Source of the DNA: Candidatus Tepidiaquacellales bacterium OLB4/UTCHB1
Lineage (GTDB): Bacteria; Bacteroidota; Ignavibacteria; Tepidaquicellales; Tepidaquicellaceae
NCBI GenBank assembly: GCA_002050165.1
Contig: MWSW01000012.1
Location: forward strand, 186,001-250,000
Reading direction: 5' to 3'
Length of the DNA stretch: 64,000 nucleotides
The translations under genes were made by a program, and so were the position numbers. The notes beneath the pieces are model-generated. The model searched no databases. It worked only from the letters and a program-made list of their open reading frames with translations, and was not told the DNA's origin. This document shows, in pieces, positions 7,884 to 16,380 of the stretch (positions are counted from its first letter, which is position 1; each line of letters starts with the position of its first letter).

Positions 7884-10800
7884 ATGTCTATCTCAAAAAT
7901 TGCAGTTAATAACAAAGCAACCGTTTATGTCTTATTGTTGCTAATAGTTGTTGGAGGTATATTTTCTTACGTTTCTCTACCTAAGGAAGCCTCACCGTCA
8001 ATAACCATTCCTTATGTTTTTGTATCTACTGCATACTTCGGCGTTTCCCCTGAAGATATGGAAAATCTCGTTACGCAAAAGATTGAGAACGAAATCAAAT
8101 CTTTAAGCGATATTAAAAATATTACATCAATCTCTCAGGAAAGTTTTTCATTTGTTACGATTGAATTCAATACAAATGTGAACATTGAAGATGCTTTGCA
8201 AAAGGTAAGGGATAAAGTTTCTGTGGCAAAAACAAAAATGCCGGCAGATATTGAGGAACCGAATATTACGGAAATCAACCTCTCGGAACAACCAATTCTT
8301 TATATAAGCCTCTCTGGTAATTTCGGTTTGTATAAGCTGAAGGAGATTGGAGAAGAACTCGAGGATAAAATTGAAACAATCCCCGGAGTGTTATCGGTGG
8401 ATCTGACGGGAGGTTTGGAGCGTGAGGTAAAAATTAATGCTGATGCAAATAAATTGAGATACTATAATATCAGCTTTGGGGATATAATCAATACAGTCAA
8501 CTTCAACAATAAAAATATTCCAGGAGGTGGAATTGAAATCGGATCTTCGAGTTACACTGTACGTGTACCCGGCGAAGTTTCACAGCCTGAAGATTTCGCT
8601 AATCTTACTATTAAAGCGCAAAACGATAAACCGATTTTCGTCAGAGATGTTGCTGATGTAGAATATTCATTTAAAGACAGGACAACGTTTGCAAGAAGGA
8701 ATGGAGTTGAAGCAGTTACACTTGTAATAAAAAAGAGCAGTGGTGAAAACATCATTGAAGTAATCAACAGGGTGAAGAATTTGATTGACAGCGAATCAAA
8801 ATCTTTACCGTCCGGACTCTCAATCGGATATACCGGCGACCAATCAAAGATGATAGAAGTTACGGTTCACGAATTAGAAAATGGAATTACTACAGGTGTT
8901 ATACTTGTAACGCTCATACTTTTTATGGCGATGGGAATAAGGACAGCATTCCTTGTAGCGCTTTCAATTCCACTTTCATTTTTTATTGCCTTCATTATCC
9001 TCAGTATGCTCGGAATTACAATGAACATGATTGTATTGTTTTCTTTAATATTGGTGCTTGGTATTATCGTTGATGATGCAATTGTCGTAACTGAAAATAT
9101 ATACCGGCTTCAGGATAAGGAAAATTTCAATCCGCACGATGCTGCAATTGAAGGGCCACGTGAAGTTCAAATACCGGTACTCATCGCTACACTGACAATC
9201 ATATCATCATTTTTCCCGTTACTCTTTTTCCCCGGGATAGTCGGTGAGTTTATGAAGTATCTGCCAATAACATTGATAGTATGCCTTTTTTCATCGTTAT
9301 TTGTTGCGCTTGTGTTTAGCCCTGTTTTCGCATCCACTATGATTAATGTAAAAGAGATTAAAAAATCAGAGTCAGGCGAAATTCCAAAATGGAAGATATT
9401 TACCTGGCTTCATCACAAATTTGATAATTGGTTCGACGGGTTCAGTTATAAATATGAGCGGTTCATCCACGTCACTATGAGGCATAGAAAAACCACATTA
9501 ATTGGAGTTTTCGCTTTGTTCATATTGGTTATAATTCTCTTCGGTACATTTAATAAAGGGGTTGAATTCTTCCCGACGGTTGAACCTAATACTGCCTATA
9601 TTTATATAACAACTCCCGTAGGCAGCAGCATTGAATTGACAAACAAGATTACACAAACTATCGAACAACAGCTACCCCAATTCAAAGATGTCGAATATTT
9701 CGTCTCTAATGTTGGGCAGGAAATCCGTATGGGGTCGTCCGGAGGTAAAGAATCAAATAAAAGTACTATAACAATTTCATTCTTCGATAAGGAAGACCGG
9801 AATACAAATTCTCTTGAAACAGTTGAAAAGATTCGTGAAGCGGTTACAGGTATCACAACTGCCGAAGTCATAGTTGATAAACAGAATGCAGGACCGCCAA
9901 CCGGACCACCGGTAAATATAGAAATTTCCGGACCGGACTTTAAACAACTCGGTGAAATTGCAGACGACATTAAACGAAAGATCGCAGATGTTCGTGGGAT
10001 CTCCGACTTAGAAGATAATTTCGAAATGGCTAAACCTGAACTGAGATTTAAAGTTGATCGTCAAAAAGCCTCGCTTTACGGGCTTAACATTACAAGTATT
10101 GCCTCGACTATCAGAACCGCCGTTAATGGCACTGAAGCAACCAAATTCAGAATTGCCGATGATGAATACGATGTAACCGTCCGATTGGACAGCGCTCAAA
10201 GGAATAATATTGAAAACATCAAAGATCTGTTCGTAACCGATAAAGATGGATTCAAGGTGCCGATCTCATCAGTTGCCGATGTTGAGTTCGCTGGTGGTCT
10301 TGGCGCAATCAGAAGGGTTGACCTGAAACGTGTAGTTACTGTTTCCGCAAATTCACAGGGGAGACTTGGAAATGACGTGTTGATGGATGTGCAAAATATT
10401 CTTAAGAATTACGAATTACCCGACGGTTATCAACTGAAATACACTGGCGAACAGGAAGATCAACAGGAAACATCAGCATTTTTATTTCAGGCGTTCTTCA
10501 TATCTGTATTCCTTGTATTCTTTTTCCTGGTATTAGAGTTTAACAAAATCGGAACTTCCCTGTTAATCATGTTAACTATTATACTTTCAATGATTGGCGT
10601 TCTGATCGGACTCATGGTTGTACAAATACCCTTTGGAATTGTTATGACGGGTATTGGTATTATTGCACTCGCCGGTATCGTTGTCAGAAATGCTATTGTC
10701 CTTCTTGACTTTCAGAAAATTCTTGAACGACAGGGATTATCATTAATAGAATCAACTGTGATTTCCGGTAGAATCAGGCTAAGGCCGGTAATACTAACTG

Positions 10801-11084
10801 CACTTACAACTATTCTCGGAGTTGTTCCGCTCACGACAGGTGTTGATTTCGACTGGCGTTCTCTCTCATGGGTTATCGGCGGCCAAAATACTGCATTTTG
10901 GCGACCGATGGGTGTTGCAATAATTTTCGGATTGGCAATTGCCACATTCTTAACTCTTATTGTCATCCCGGTTTTATATGTTTCATACAGAAATGTGTTT
11001 GATAAATTTTCTTCAAAAAAGAAAAAAGCAGTTGACAAAGGAACAGACAATTCAGGAGAAATACCAATTACATCTAAGCCCTAA
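7884..11084 (+). CDS. RND superfamily efflux transporter, AcrB-like
   Basis: Proton-driven inner-membrane pump of the tripartite system. At 1066 residues it shows the duplicated RND plan: a first helix (about 13-31), a large periplasmic loop, six helices (about 335-560), and then the same pattern again. The proton-relay aspartates are in TM4 (LGIIVDDAIVV, D397 and D398). In TM10, where AcrB has a lysine, this protein reads GIVVRNAIVLLDF, placing arginine at about 935. The substrate is not predictable; many relatives export drugs, bile salts or lipids. A hairpin terminator at 11095-11125 ends the operon. Confidence 0.92.
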   Translation: MSISKIAVNNKATVYVLLLLIVVGGIFSYVSLPKEASPSITIPYVFVSTAYFGVSPEDMENLVTQKIENEIKSLSDIKNITSISQESFSFVTIEFNTNVNIEDALQKVRDKVSVAKTKMPADIEEPNITEINLSEQPILYISLSGNFGLYKLKEIGEELEDKIETIPGVLSVDLTGGLEREVKINADANKLRYYNISFGDIINTVNFNNKNIPGGGIEIGSSSYTVRVPGEVSQPEDFANLTIKAQNDKPIFVRDVADVEYSFKDRTTFARRNGVEAVTLVIKKSSGENIIEVINRVKNLIDSESKSLPSGLSIGYTGDQSKMIEVTVHELENGITTGVILVTLILFMAMGIRTAFLVALSIPLSFFIAFIILSMLGITMNMIVLFSLILVLGIIVDDAIVVTENIYRLQDKENFNPHDAAIEGPREVQIPVLIATLTIISSFFPLLFFPGIVGEFMKYLPITLIVCLFSSLFVALVFSPVFASTMINVKEIKKSESGEIPKWKIFTWLHHKFDNWFDGFSYKYERFIHVTMRHRKTTLIGVFALFILVIILFGTFNKGVEFFPTVEPNTAYIYITTPVGSSIELTNKITQTIEQQLPQFKDVEYFVSNVGQEIRMGSSGGKESNKSTITISFFDKEDRNTNSLETVEKIREAVTGITTAEVIVDKQNAGPPTGPPVNIEISGPDFKQLGEIADDIKRKIADVRGISDLEDNFEMAKPELRFKVDRQKASLYGLNITSIASTIRTAVNGTEATKFRIADDEYDVTVRLDSAQRNNIENIKDLFVTDKDGFKVPISSVADVEFAGGLGAIRRVDLKRVVTVSANSQGRLGNDVLMDVQNILKNYELPDGYQLKYTGEQEDQQETSAFLFQAFFISVFLVFFFLVLEFNKIGTSLLIMLTIILSMIGVLIGLMVVQIPFGIVMTGIGIIALAGIVVRNAIVLLDFQKILERQGLSLIESTVISGRIRLRPVILTALTTILGVVPLTTGVDFDWRSLSWVIGGQNTAFWRPMGVAIIFGLAIATFLTLIVIPVLYVSYRNVFDKFSSKKKKAVDKGTDNSGEIPITSKP

Positions 11085-11094
11085 TTTCATTCAG

Positions 11095-11125
11095 AAAATC
11101 CCGATACAAATATATCGGGATTTTT
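11095..11125 (+). terminator. Rho-independent terminator of the efflux operon
   Basis: AAAATCCCGATA (11095-11106) pairs with TATCGGGATTTT (11113-11124) across a 6-base loop and ends in a T run. It lies 11 bases after the pump stop codon. Confidence 0.85.
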
Positions 11126-11500
11126 AATGATCATAATTCAATCGGAATTAATTCATTACGACGCAGATAATCTCATAGTACTGCATAAGGAATATTAAAT
11201 TGATTAACTTTTATACAAAAGTTATCTTTGTACTTCATTTTAAATTTCCGAAAAAAAATTAGCACGAGTTTATACCAATTAAGGGTATATTCATTTTCGA
11301 TTAACTACAAATGGTAATGAACAGGTAATGTCTGATTTCCCAACCGCAAGACTAATTAATATTTTTATATATTTAACATTCCGGGAAGTTTTAATCTCTG
11401 TACGGAGATAAATGAAATCGCAATATTAAAAATCCTGATAATAAATCTTGTCAGGATTTTTATTGAGGGGAAAAATTTATTAACTAAAATTAAATAATAT
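11126..11500 (+). other. Leader/intergenic region of the pyrophosphatase gene with second hairpin
   Basis: This 375-base AT-rich region has no convincing coding sequence. Near its 3' end, AAAATCCTGA (11429-11438) pairs with TCAGGATTTT (11451-11460) and runs into TTTTAT, giving a terminator-like hairpin only 40 bases before the hppA ATG. GAGGGG at 11465-11470 follows it. The hairpin could end a short upstream transcript or act as an attenuator. Confidence 0.5.
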
Positions 11501-13900
11501 ATGAAAAAATATTTAATGGGTTTAACCCTGGTTTTGCTTGCGCCGGTAGTATCTTTTGCAAGTGAAGCTGATTTAATAATACCCGAATTATCTCAGGAGC
11601 AAAATCAATTATTGCTTTATGGTATTTTAGTTTGTATCGCGGGTATGCTATTTGGCTTGTATCAGTTTTCGTCCGTAAAAAAATTACCTGCGCACAAATC
11701 TATGCTGGATGTAGCACAAATAATTTTTGAAACGTGCAAAACATATTTAATACAGCAGGGGAAATTTTTGTTTATTCTGTTTTTGTTCATCGCTGCGTGT
11801 ATTGCGTTTTATTTCGGTGGTCTGCAATCACTTTCGTTTGGCGGTGTAGCCCTCATTTTAATGTGGACGATAATCGGAATTCTCGGATCTTACGGCGTTG
11901 CATGGTTCGGTATCAGGATGAATACGTATGCAAACAGCAGAATGGCGTTTGCATCATTGGAGAGAAAACCTTTAAAACTACTGAACATCCCGCTAACTGC
12001 GGGTATGAGCATTGGCGTACTTCTGATTTGTGTTGAGCTTATTATGATGTTGATTATTTTCCTCTATGTACCTAGAGAATATGCCGGAGCAAGTTTTATC
12101 GGTTTTGCTATTGGTGAGTCATTAGGTGCATCAGCGTTAAGGATTGCCGGCGGTATTTTCACTAAGATTGCTGATATCGGATCCGATTTAATGAAGGTTG
12201 TTTTTAAAATTAAAGAGGACGATCCACGAAATCCCGGCGTTATTGCTGACTGTACCGGAGATAATGCGGGTGATTCTGTCGGACCTACAGCTGACGGCTT
12301 TGAAACGTACGGCGTTACAGGTGTTGCACTCATTAGTTTCATCGTGCTTGCTATTGTCCCCGATGCCGATACTTTGAAAGCGGAATTGTTAGTATGGATT
12401 TTCGTAATGAGAATATTAATGATAGTTACTTCCATCGGATCGTATTATATCAATGGATTAATTTCAAAGGTGAAATATTCAAACAAGGATTCAATGGACT
12501 TTGAAGCACCACTGACTTCGCTCGTTTGGATTACTTCCATTATTTCAATGATAGCAACTTTTATTGCATCGTATTCAATAATAGGCCACCTGTCTGATAA
12601 TATGTGGATTACACTTTCAGTTATTATAAGTTTTGGTACTCTCGGAGCTGCGCTTATACCCGAGTTCACTAAAATATTTACTTCCCCGAAGTCTAAGCAC
12701 GTAAATGAAATTGTAACCGCATCAAAAGAAGGTGGCGCGTCACTTACAATTCTATCCGGATTAGTTGCGGGAAATTTCTCCGCATTCTGGAAAGGGATGG
12801 TATTTTTCGGCCTGATGTTCGGAGCTTACATCGCCTCAGGTTCAATTCCTGAATCTATGATGGATTACAGACCAATATTTGCTTTTGGTCTCGTCGCATT
12901 CGGGATGCTTGGCATGGGACCAGTTACTATCGCGGTTGATTCCTATGGACCTGTTACCGATAATGCACAATCGATTTATGAGTTATCTTTAATTGAAGAG
13001 AATAAAGATAAAAACAGCGCGGAAATTGAAAAAGAGTTCGGATTTAAACCGGATTGGGAAAAAGCAAAATTATATCTTGAAGAAAATGATGGAGCGGGTA
13101 ACACATTTAAAGCAACCGCAAAGCCCGTCCTGATTGGTACTGCAGTCGTAGGTGCAACAACTATGATATTTTCATTAATCCTTGTCCTGAAAAATGTACT
13201 TGGTGTAGAACCGGAGACAATATTAAATTTACTTAATCCGTATTCACTGCTTGGATTCCTTTGTGGAGGTGCTGTGATATATTGGTTTACCGGTGCATCA
13301 ATTCAGGCTGTAACTACCGGAGCGTACAGTGCGGTTGAGTATATCAAGAAAAATATTAATCTCGATGAAAATGCATCATTGAGCGCCTCAACAGAGAAAT
13401 CGAAGAAGGTAGTTGAGATTTGCACAAAGTATGCACAGAAGGGGATGTTTAATATTTTCATTGCGGTATTTTGTTTCGCATTAGCGTTTGCTTTCATGTC
13501 AGCTCCTGCAGGTGGAGACAATGCACCTGCTTCATTCTTCGTTAGCTATCTTATCTCAATTGCAGTATTTGGATTATTTCAATCTATCTTTATGGCAAAC
13601 GCAGGCGGCGCATGGGACAACGCTAAAAAGGTCGTTGAAGTTGATCTGAGGGAAAAAGGAACACCGCTTCACGATGCAACTGTTATCGGTGATACAGTCG
13701 GCGATCCGTTTAAAGATACTTCTTCGGTCTCTTTAAATCCAATTATTAAATTTACAACCTTGTTTGGTCTGTTAGCAATGGAGATTGCAATTACCGATGC
13801 CTTCAGGGATTCTGCTCCGGTTATCGGAATTATCTTCCTTGTAATAGCTTTTATTTTCGTTTGGAAATCATTCTTTTCAATGAGAATTAAAAGCTCATAG
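11501..13900 (+). CDS. hppA: Membrane-bound ion-translocating pyrophosphatase, divergent type
   Basis: Couples hydrolysis of pyrophosphate to pumping of H+ and/or Na+ across the membrane. The 799-residue protein begins with a hydrophobic leader (MKKYLMGLTLVLLAPVVSFA) and has about 16 helices. The substrate-binding region is clear but unusual: DIGSDLM at about 225, then EDDPRNPGVIADCTGDNAGD and SVGPTADGFETYG. Classical enzymes have DVGADLVGKVE and GDNVGDVAG with an acidic end. The site that marks K+ dependence reads GNTFKATAK (533-541), with Lys where K+-independent enzymes have Lys but Ala where they have Thr. This points to the divergent clade seen in Chlorobi and Bacteroidota. The ion pumped cannot be read off. 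A terminator follows. Confidence 0.92.
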   Translation: MKKYLMGLTLVLLAPVVSFASEADLIIPELSQEQNQLLLYGILVCIAGMLFGLYQFSSVKKLPAHKSMLDVAQIIFETCKTYLIQQGKFLFILFLFIAACIAFYFGGLQSLSFGGVALILMWTIIGILGSYGVAWFGIRMNTYANSRMAFASLERKPLKLLNIPLTAGMSIGVLLICVELIMMLIIFLYVPREYAGASFIGFAIGESLGASALRIAGGIFTKIADIGSDLMKVVFKIKEDDPRNPGVIADCTGDNAGDSVGPTADGFETYGVTGVALISFIVLAIVPDADTLKAELLVWIFVMRILMIVTSIGSYYINGLISKVKYSNKDSMDFEAPLTSLVWITSIISMIATFIASYSIIGHLSDNMWITLSVIISFGTLGAALIPEFTKIFTSPKSKHVNEIVTASKEGGASLTILSGLVAGNFSAFWKGMVFFGLMFGAYIASGSIPESMMDYRPIFAFGLVAFGMLGMGPVTIAVDSYGPVTDNAQSIYELSLIEENKDKNSAEIEKEFGFKPDWEKAKLYLEENDGAGNTFKATAKPVLIGTAVVGATTMIFSLILVLKNVLGVEPETILNLLNPYSLLGFLCGGAVIYWFTGASIQAVTTGAYSAVEYIKKNINLDENASLSASTEKSKKVVEICTKYAQKGMFNIFIAVFCFALAFAFMSAPAGGDNAPASFFVSYLISIAVFGLFQSIFMANAGGAWDNAKKVVEVDLREKGTPLHDATVIGDTVGDPFKDTSSVSLNPIIKFTTLFGLLAMEIAITDAFRDSAPVIGIIFLVIAFIFVWKSFFSMRIKSS

Positions 13901-13938
13901 ATTTAATATCTCTTAGCTAACGAAAGCATACAGATTAC

Positions 13939-13972
13939 AACCGCCGGTTTAAAAAAATCGGCGGTTTTTTTA
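13939..13972 (+). terminator. Rho-independent terminator after hppA
   Basis: AACCGCCG (13939-13946) pairs with CGGCGGTT (13959-13966), followed by a run of T. It lies about 40 bases after the hppA stop. Confidence 0.88.
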
Positions 13973-14090
13973 TTTAATATATAGCTATCCTGTTATTTCA
14001 GGGAATCATAAAAGTGTCCCAAATTACTCGATTGAAATAAAAATGTAATTAAATTATCTTACGGTTTATTTTATTTAAATATTTAAAACA

Positions 14091-14726
14091 ATGTCAGAGC
14101 TAAGCTTAAAGGCAATAAAAAGGGAAAGTTTTAAGGGTTCCGATCTTACGAAATTAAGGACAAATGAAATGGTACCCGGAGTATTTTACGGGAGCGGTCA
14201 GGAAAGTATTGCCATCGCTGTAAAAAATCTGGATTTGAGAGATTTTGTTTATTCATCCGAATCTCATCTTATAAATCTCACAATTGACGGCAACGATAAA
14301 AATTTCACCTGTATTTTAAAAGATGTACAGTTTGATCCGGTAAAATATAAACCAATCCATTTTGATTTACTTGCAATAAAAGCAGATGAGAAAATCAAAG
14401 TTGACATACCGGTTCATGTTACCGGAACACCGATAGGAGTTAAAGAAGGCGGAGTTTTGCAATTAGCAATTCACAAACTTGAAGTAGAATGTCTGCCTAA
14501 ATATATCCCCGCAAACATCGAGGTTAATGTAGAAGATTTGAAGATCGGAGAATCCATCAGAGTTTCCGACCTTAAGACTGAAAATTTTGAGATCCTTCAC
14601 GATCCTGCTGATAGCATCGTTTCAGTAACAGCTCAAGCAACTGAAGAAATCGCCGAACCTGAAGCTACCGATGAAGGACAAGAACCGGAAGTTATGAGCA
14701 AAGGTAAGAAAGAAGAGGAATCTTAA
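14091..14726 (+). CDS. rplY: 50S ribosomal protein L25/general stress protein Ctc
   Basis: Binds 5S rRNA in the large subunit. The 211-residue protein has the N-terminal L25 domain (KAIKRESFKGSDLTKLRTNE, then MVPGVFYGSGQE; about 1-92) and the C-terminal TL5/CTC beta domain (PVHVTGTPIGVKEGGVLQLA onward, about 95-185). The tail is acidic and low in complexity (EEIAEPEATDEGQEPEVMSK), as is common in long L25 proteins. It is followed after 9 bases by pth, a pairing seen in many bacteria, so the two are very likely one transcript. Start codon ATG; no strong Shine-Dalgarno sequence. Confidence 0.94.
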   Translation: MSELSLKAIKRESFKGSDLTKLRTNEMVPGVFYGSGQESIAIAVKNLDLRDFVYSSESHLINLTIDGNDKNFTCILKDVQFDPVKYKPIHFDLLAIKADEKIKVDIPVHVTGTPIGVKEGGVLQLAIHKLEVECLPKYIPANIEVNVEDLKIGESIRVSDLKTENFEILHDPADSIVSVTAQATEEIAEPEATDEGQEPEVMSKGKKEEES

Positions 14727-14735
14727 TAATTTCTG

Positions 14736-15308
14736 ATGAAACTAATTGTAGGTCTTGGTAATCCCGGAGAGAAATATCTCAAGTCAAGGCACAATATAGG
14801 TTTCATGATAATTGATGAGTTTGCCCGTTCATTGAAAACAAAATTTAAATCAGATAACGACCTTTATTCCGGTACGTCCACTAAGGTTGGTAACCAGGAT
14901 GTTTTTTTAATGAAACCCTTGACTTACATGAATGGCAGCGGAGAAGCTGTTTCTGAATTTCTCTACGAATTCAACATGGATCCGACCGACATCCTGGTAA
15001 TTACGGATGATTTCAATTTACCACTTGGAACTATTCGCCTCAGAGAGCGGGGGTCTGATGGCGGGCATAATGGCTTAGCTAACATTCAATATTTCCTGCA
15101 AACCGAAGAATATCCCAGAATGAGGATAGGAATCGGAACTACCGAGATTGATAAAGAGAAATATGTTGATTTTGTATTAGGTGATTTTTCTACTGAAGAA
15201 ATTGAAACTATTAATCGTTTAATGCCGGTCTTTGTCAATTGTATTAATGATTTTCTTACAAAACCAACTCTTGATGTTATGACTACTTTCAATCGTCTTC
15301 ATGTCTGA
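14736..15308 (+). CDS. pth: Peptidyl-tRNA hydrolase
   Basis: Releases tRNA from peptidyl-tRNAs dropped by the ribosome. Family motifs are all present: GLGNPGEKYLKSRHNIGF at the N-terminus with the catalytic His in RHNIG, KPLTYMNGSGEAV with the substrate-binding Asn, VITDDFNLPLGTIRLRERGS with the catalytic Asp, and GGHNGLANI. The length of 190 residues is typical. It is the second gene after rplY. The next gene is more than 400 bases away. Confidence 0.96.
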   Translation: MKLIVGLGNPGEKYLKSRHNIGFMIIDEFARSLKTKFKSDNDLYSGTSTKVGNQDVFLMKPLTYMNGSGEAVSEFLYEFNMDPTDILVITDDFNLPLGTIRLRERGSDGGHNGLANIQYFLQTEEYPRMRIGIGTTEIDKEKYVDFVLGDFSTEEIETINRLMPVFVNCINDFLTKPTLDVMTTFNRLHV

Positions 15309-15735
15309 TCTGACTTTACTATTGTCAAAAAAGAATACTTTAACTACCTCACTGACTTCTTTCTATACAATTTTTTAAATTCTTACAACCTGTAAGTTTT
15401 CCTTAACGCAGATATATCTATCAAGAGTAATACAATACTTGTATAGTGAGATGTTTAAATTATTCCATCTATCATCGTACTCTTTCATTTTATTCTTTAA
15501 ACTTCCGACTGAATCTTTTATTATTAATCAGGTTAATTTTAATCTCATAACACGAATAAAAATTTCTTAACAATACATTTTAAATTCTCTTCAACATCAT
15601 TCATTGAAATTCTCCTATTATATTAAATCAACAGTCAATATATAAAACCCTTTAAGGTTTCAAATCATTTTTCATACAATATAATTGAATTTAAATCAGA
15701 AATAATTTAAATAACATTTAATAAATTTCTTACGA
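15309..15735. other. AT-rich gap with two minus-strand mini-ORFs, probably non-coding
   Basis: This 427-base region separates pth and rsmG. On the minus strand an ATG at 15604, seven bases after AGGAG, opens a 19-codon frame (MNDVEENLKCIVKKFLFVL, stop at 15545). A second frame (15488-15375) encodes 37 residues starting MKEYDDRWNN. The two are in different frames. They could be remnants of a decayed gene or chance frames in AT-rich DNA; no family is recognised. No terminator for pth is obvious. Confidence 0.3.
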
Positions 15736-16380
15736 TTGAAGTTAACTGAAAAATTTTTAACTGAAGAATTTCATATTGTGAACTCATCAATAATCATTCA
15801 GAAGTTCATTGAATATGAAAATTTAATTTTGAAATGGAATTCAAAAGTTAACCTGATCAGCAGGCGGGCTACAGGCATTGAAGACCTCATTTTAAATTCA
15901 ATTTTCTTTATATCAGAATTCAAATTTCAAAATGGCAGCACAATCTGTGATATCGGTACAGGTGGCGGTTTTCCCGGAATTCCTTTGAGCATTTTGTTTT
16001 CTCAATGCCAATTTACATTGGTTGATTCAATCAGGAAAAAAGTAACCGCATTGTCCGATATCGTTAACAGCTTGAATCTTAAAAATGTGGTTACCGTAAA
16101 CACCAGAGCGGAAACGCTCCGGCGATTTGATGAGAATTTCGAGAGTTTTGATTTTGTAATTTCAAAGGCTGTATCGGAATTGAAATATTTATATAAATGG
16201 TCACGAGATTTAGTAAAACCAAACGGAAAAATTCTTTGTATTAAAGGTGGCGATGTAACCGGTGAACTCCGGGAATTAAAGAAGAGGTATAGTGGGGTGA
16301 GAGTTAAAGTAATCGATTTTAGTTTTAATCAGGTGTACAAAATCGATGATAAAAAGCTATTAATTATTGAACCATCATGA
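15736..16380 (+). CDS. rsmG: 16S rRNA (guanine-N7)-methyltransferase RsmG (GidB)
   Basis: Methylates N7 of the conserved guanosine 527 (E. coli numbering) of 16S rRNA using SAM. Diagnostic stretches are LILKWNSKVNLISRR (about 31-45), the SAM-binding loop DIGTGGGFPGIPLSILF (about 73-89), and TLVDSIRKKVTAL and FDFVISKAVSEL. At 214 residues it has normal size. The start appears to be TTG at 15736, since no in-frame ATG gives a complete N-terminus. Its TGA overlaps the ATG of the following gene (ATGA), so the two are translationally coupled. Confidence 0.93.
   Translation: MKLTEKFLTEEFHIVNSSIIIQKFIEYENLILKWNSKVNLISRRATGIEDLILNSIFFISEFKFQNGSTICDIGTGGGFPGIPLSILFSQCQFTLVDSIRKKVTALSDIVNSLNLKNVVTVNTRAETLRRFDENFESFDFVISKAVSELKYLYKWSRDLVKPNGKILCIKGGDVTGELRELKKRYSGVRVKVIDFSFNQVYKIDDKKLLIIEPS

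Noticed and set aside
11260-11270. TTAGCACGAG, resembling half of a CIRCE heat-shock element
   Set aside because: The matching second half (GAGTGCTAA at 9 bases) is absent and the neighbour is a pyrophosphatase gene, not a chaperone.
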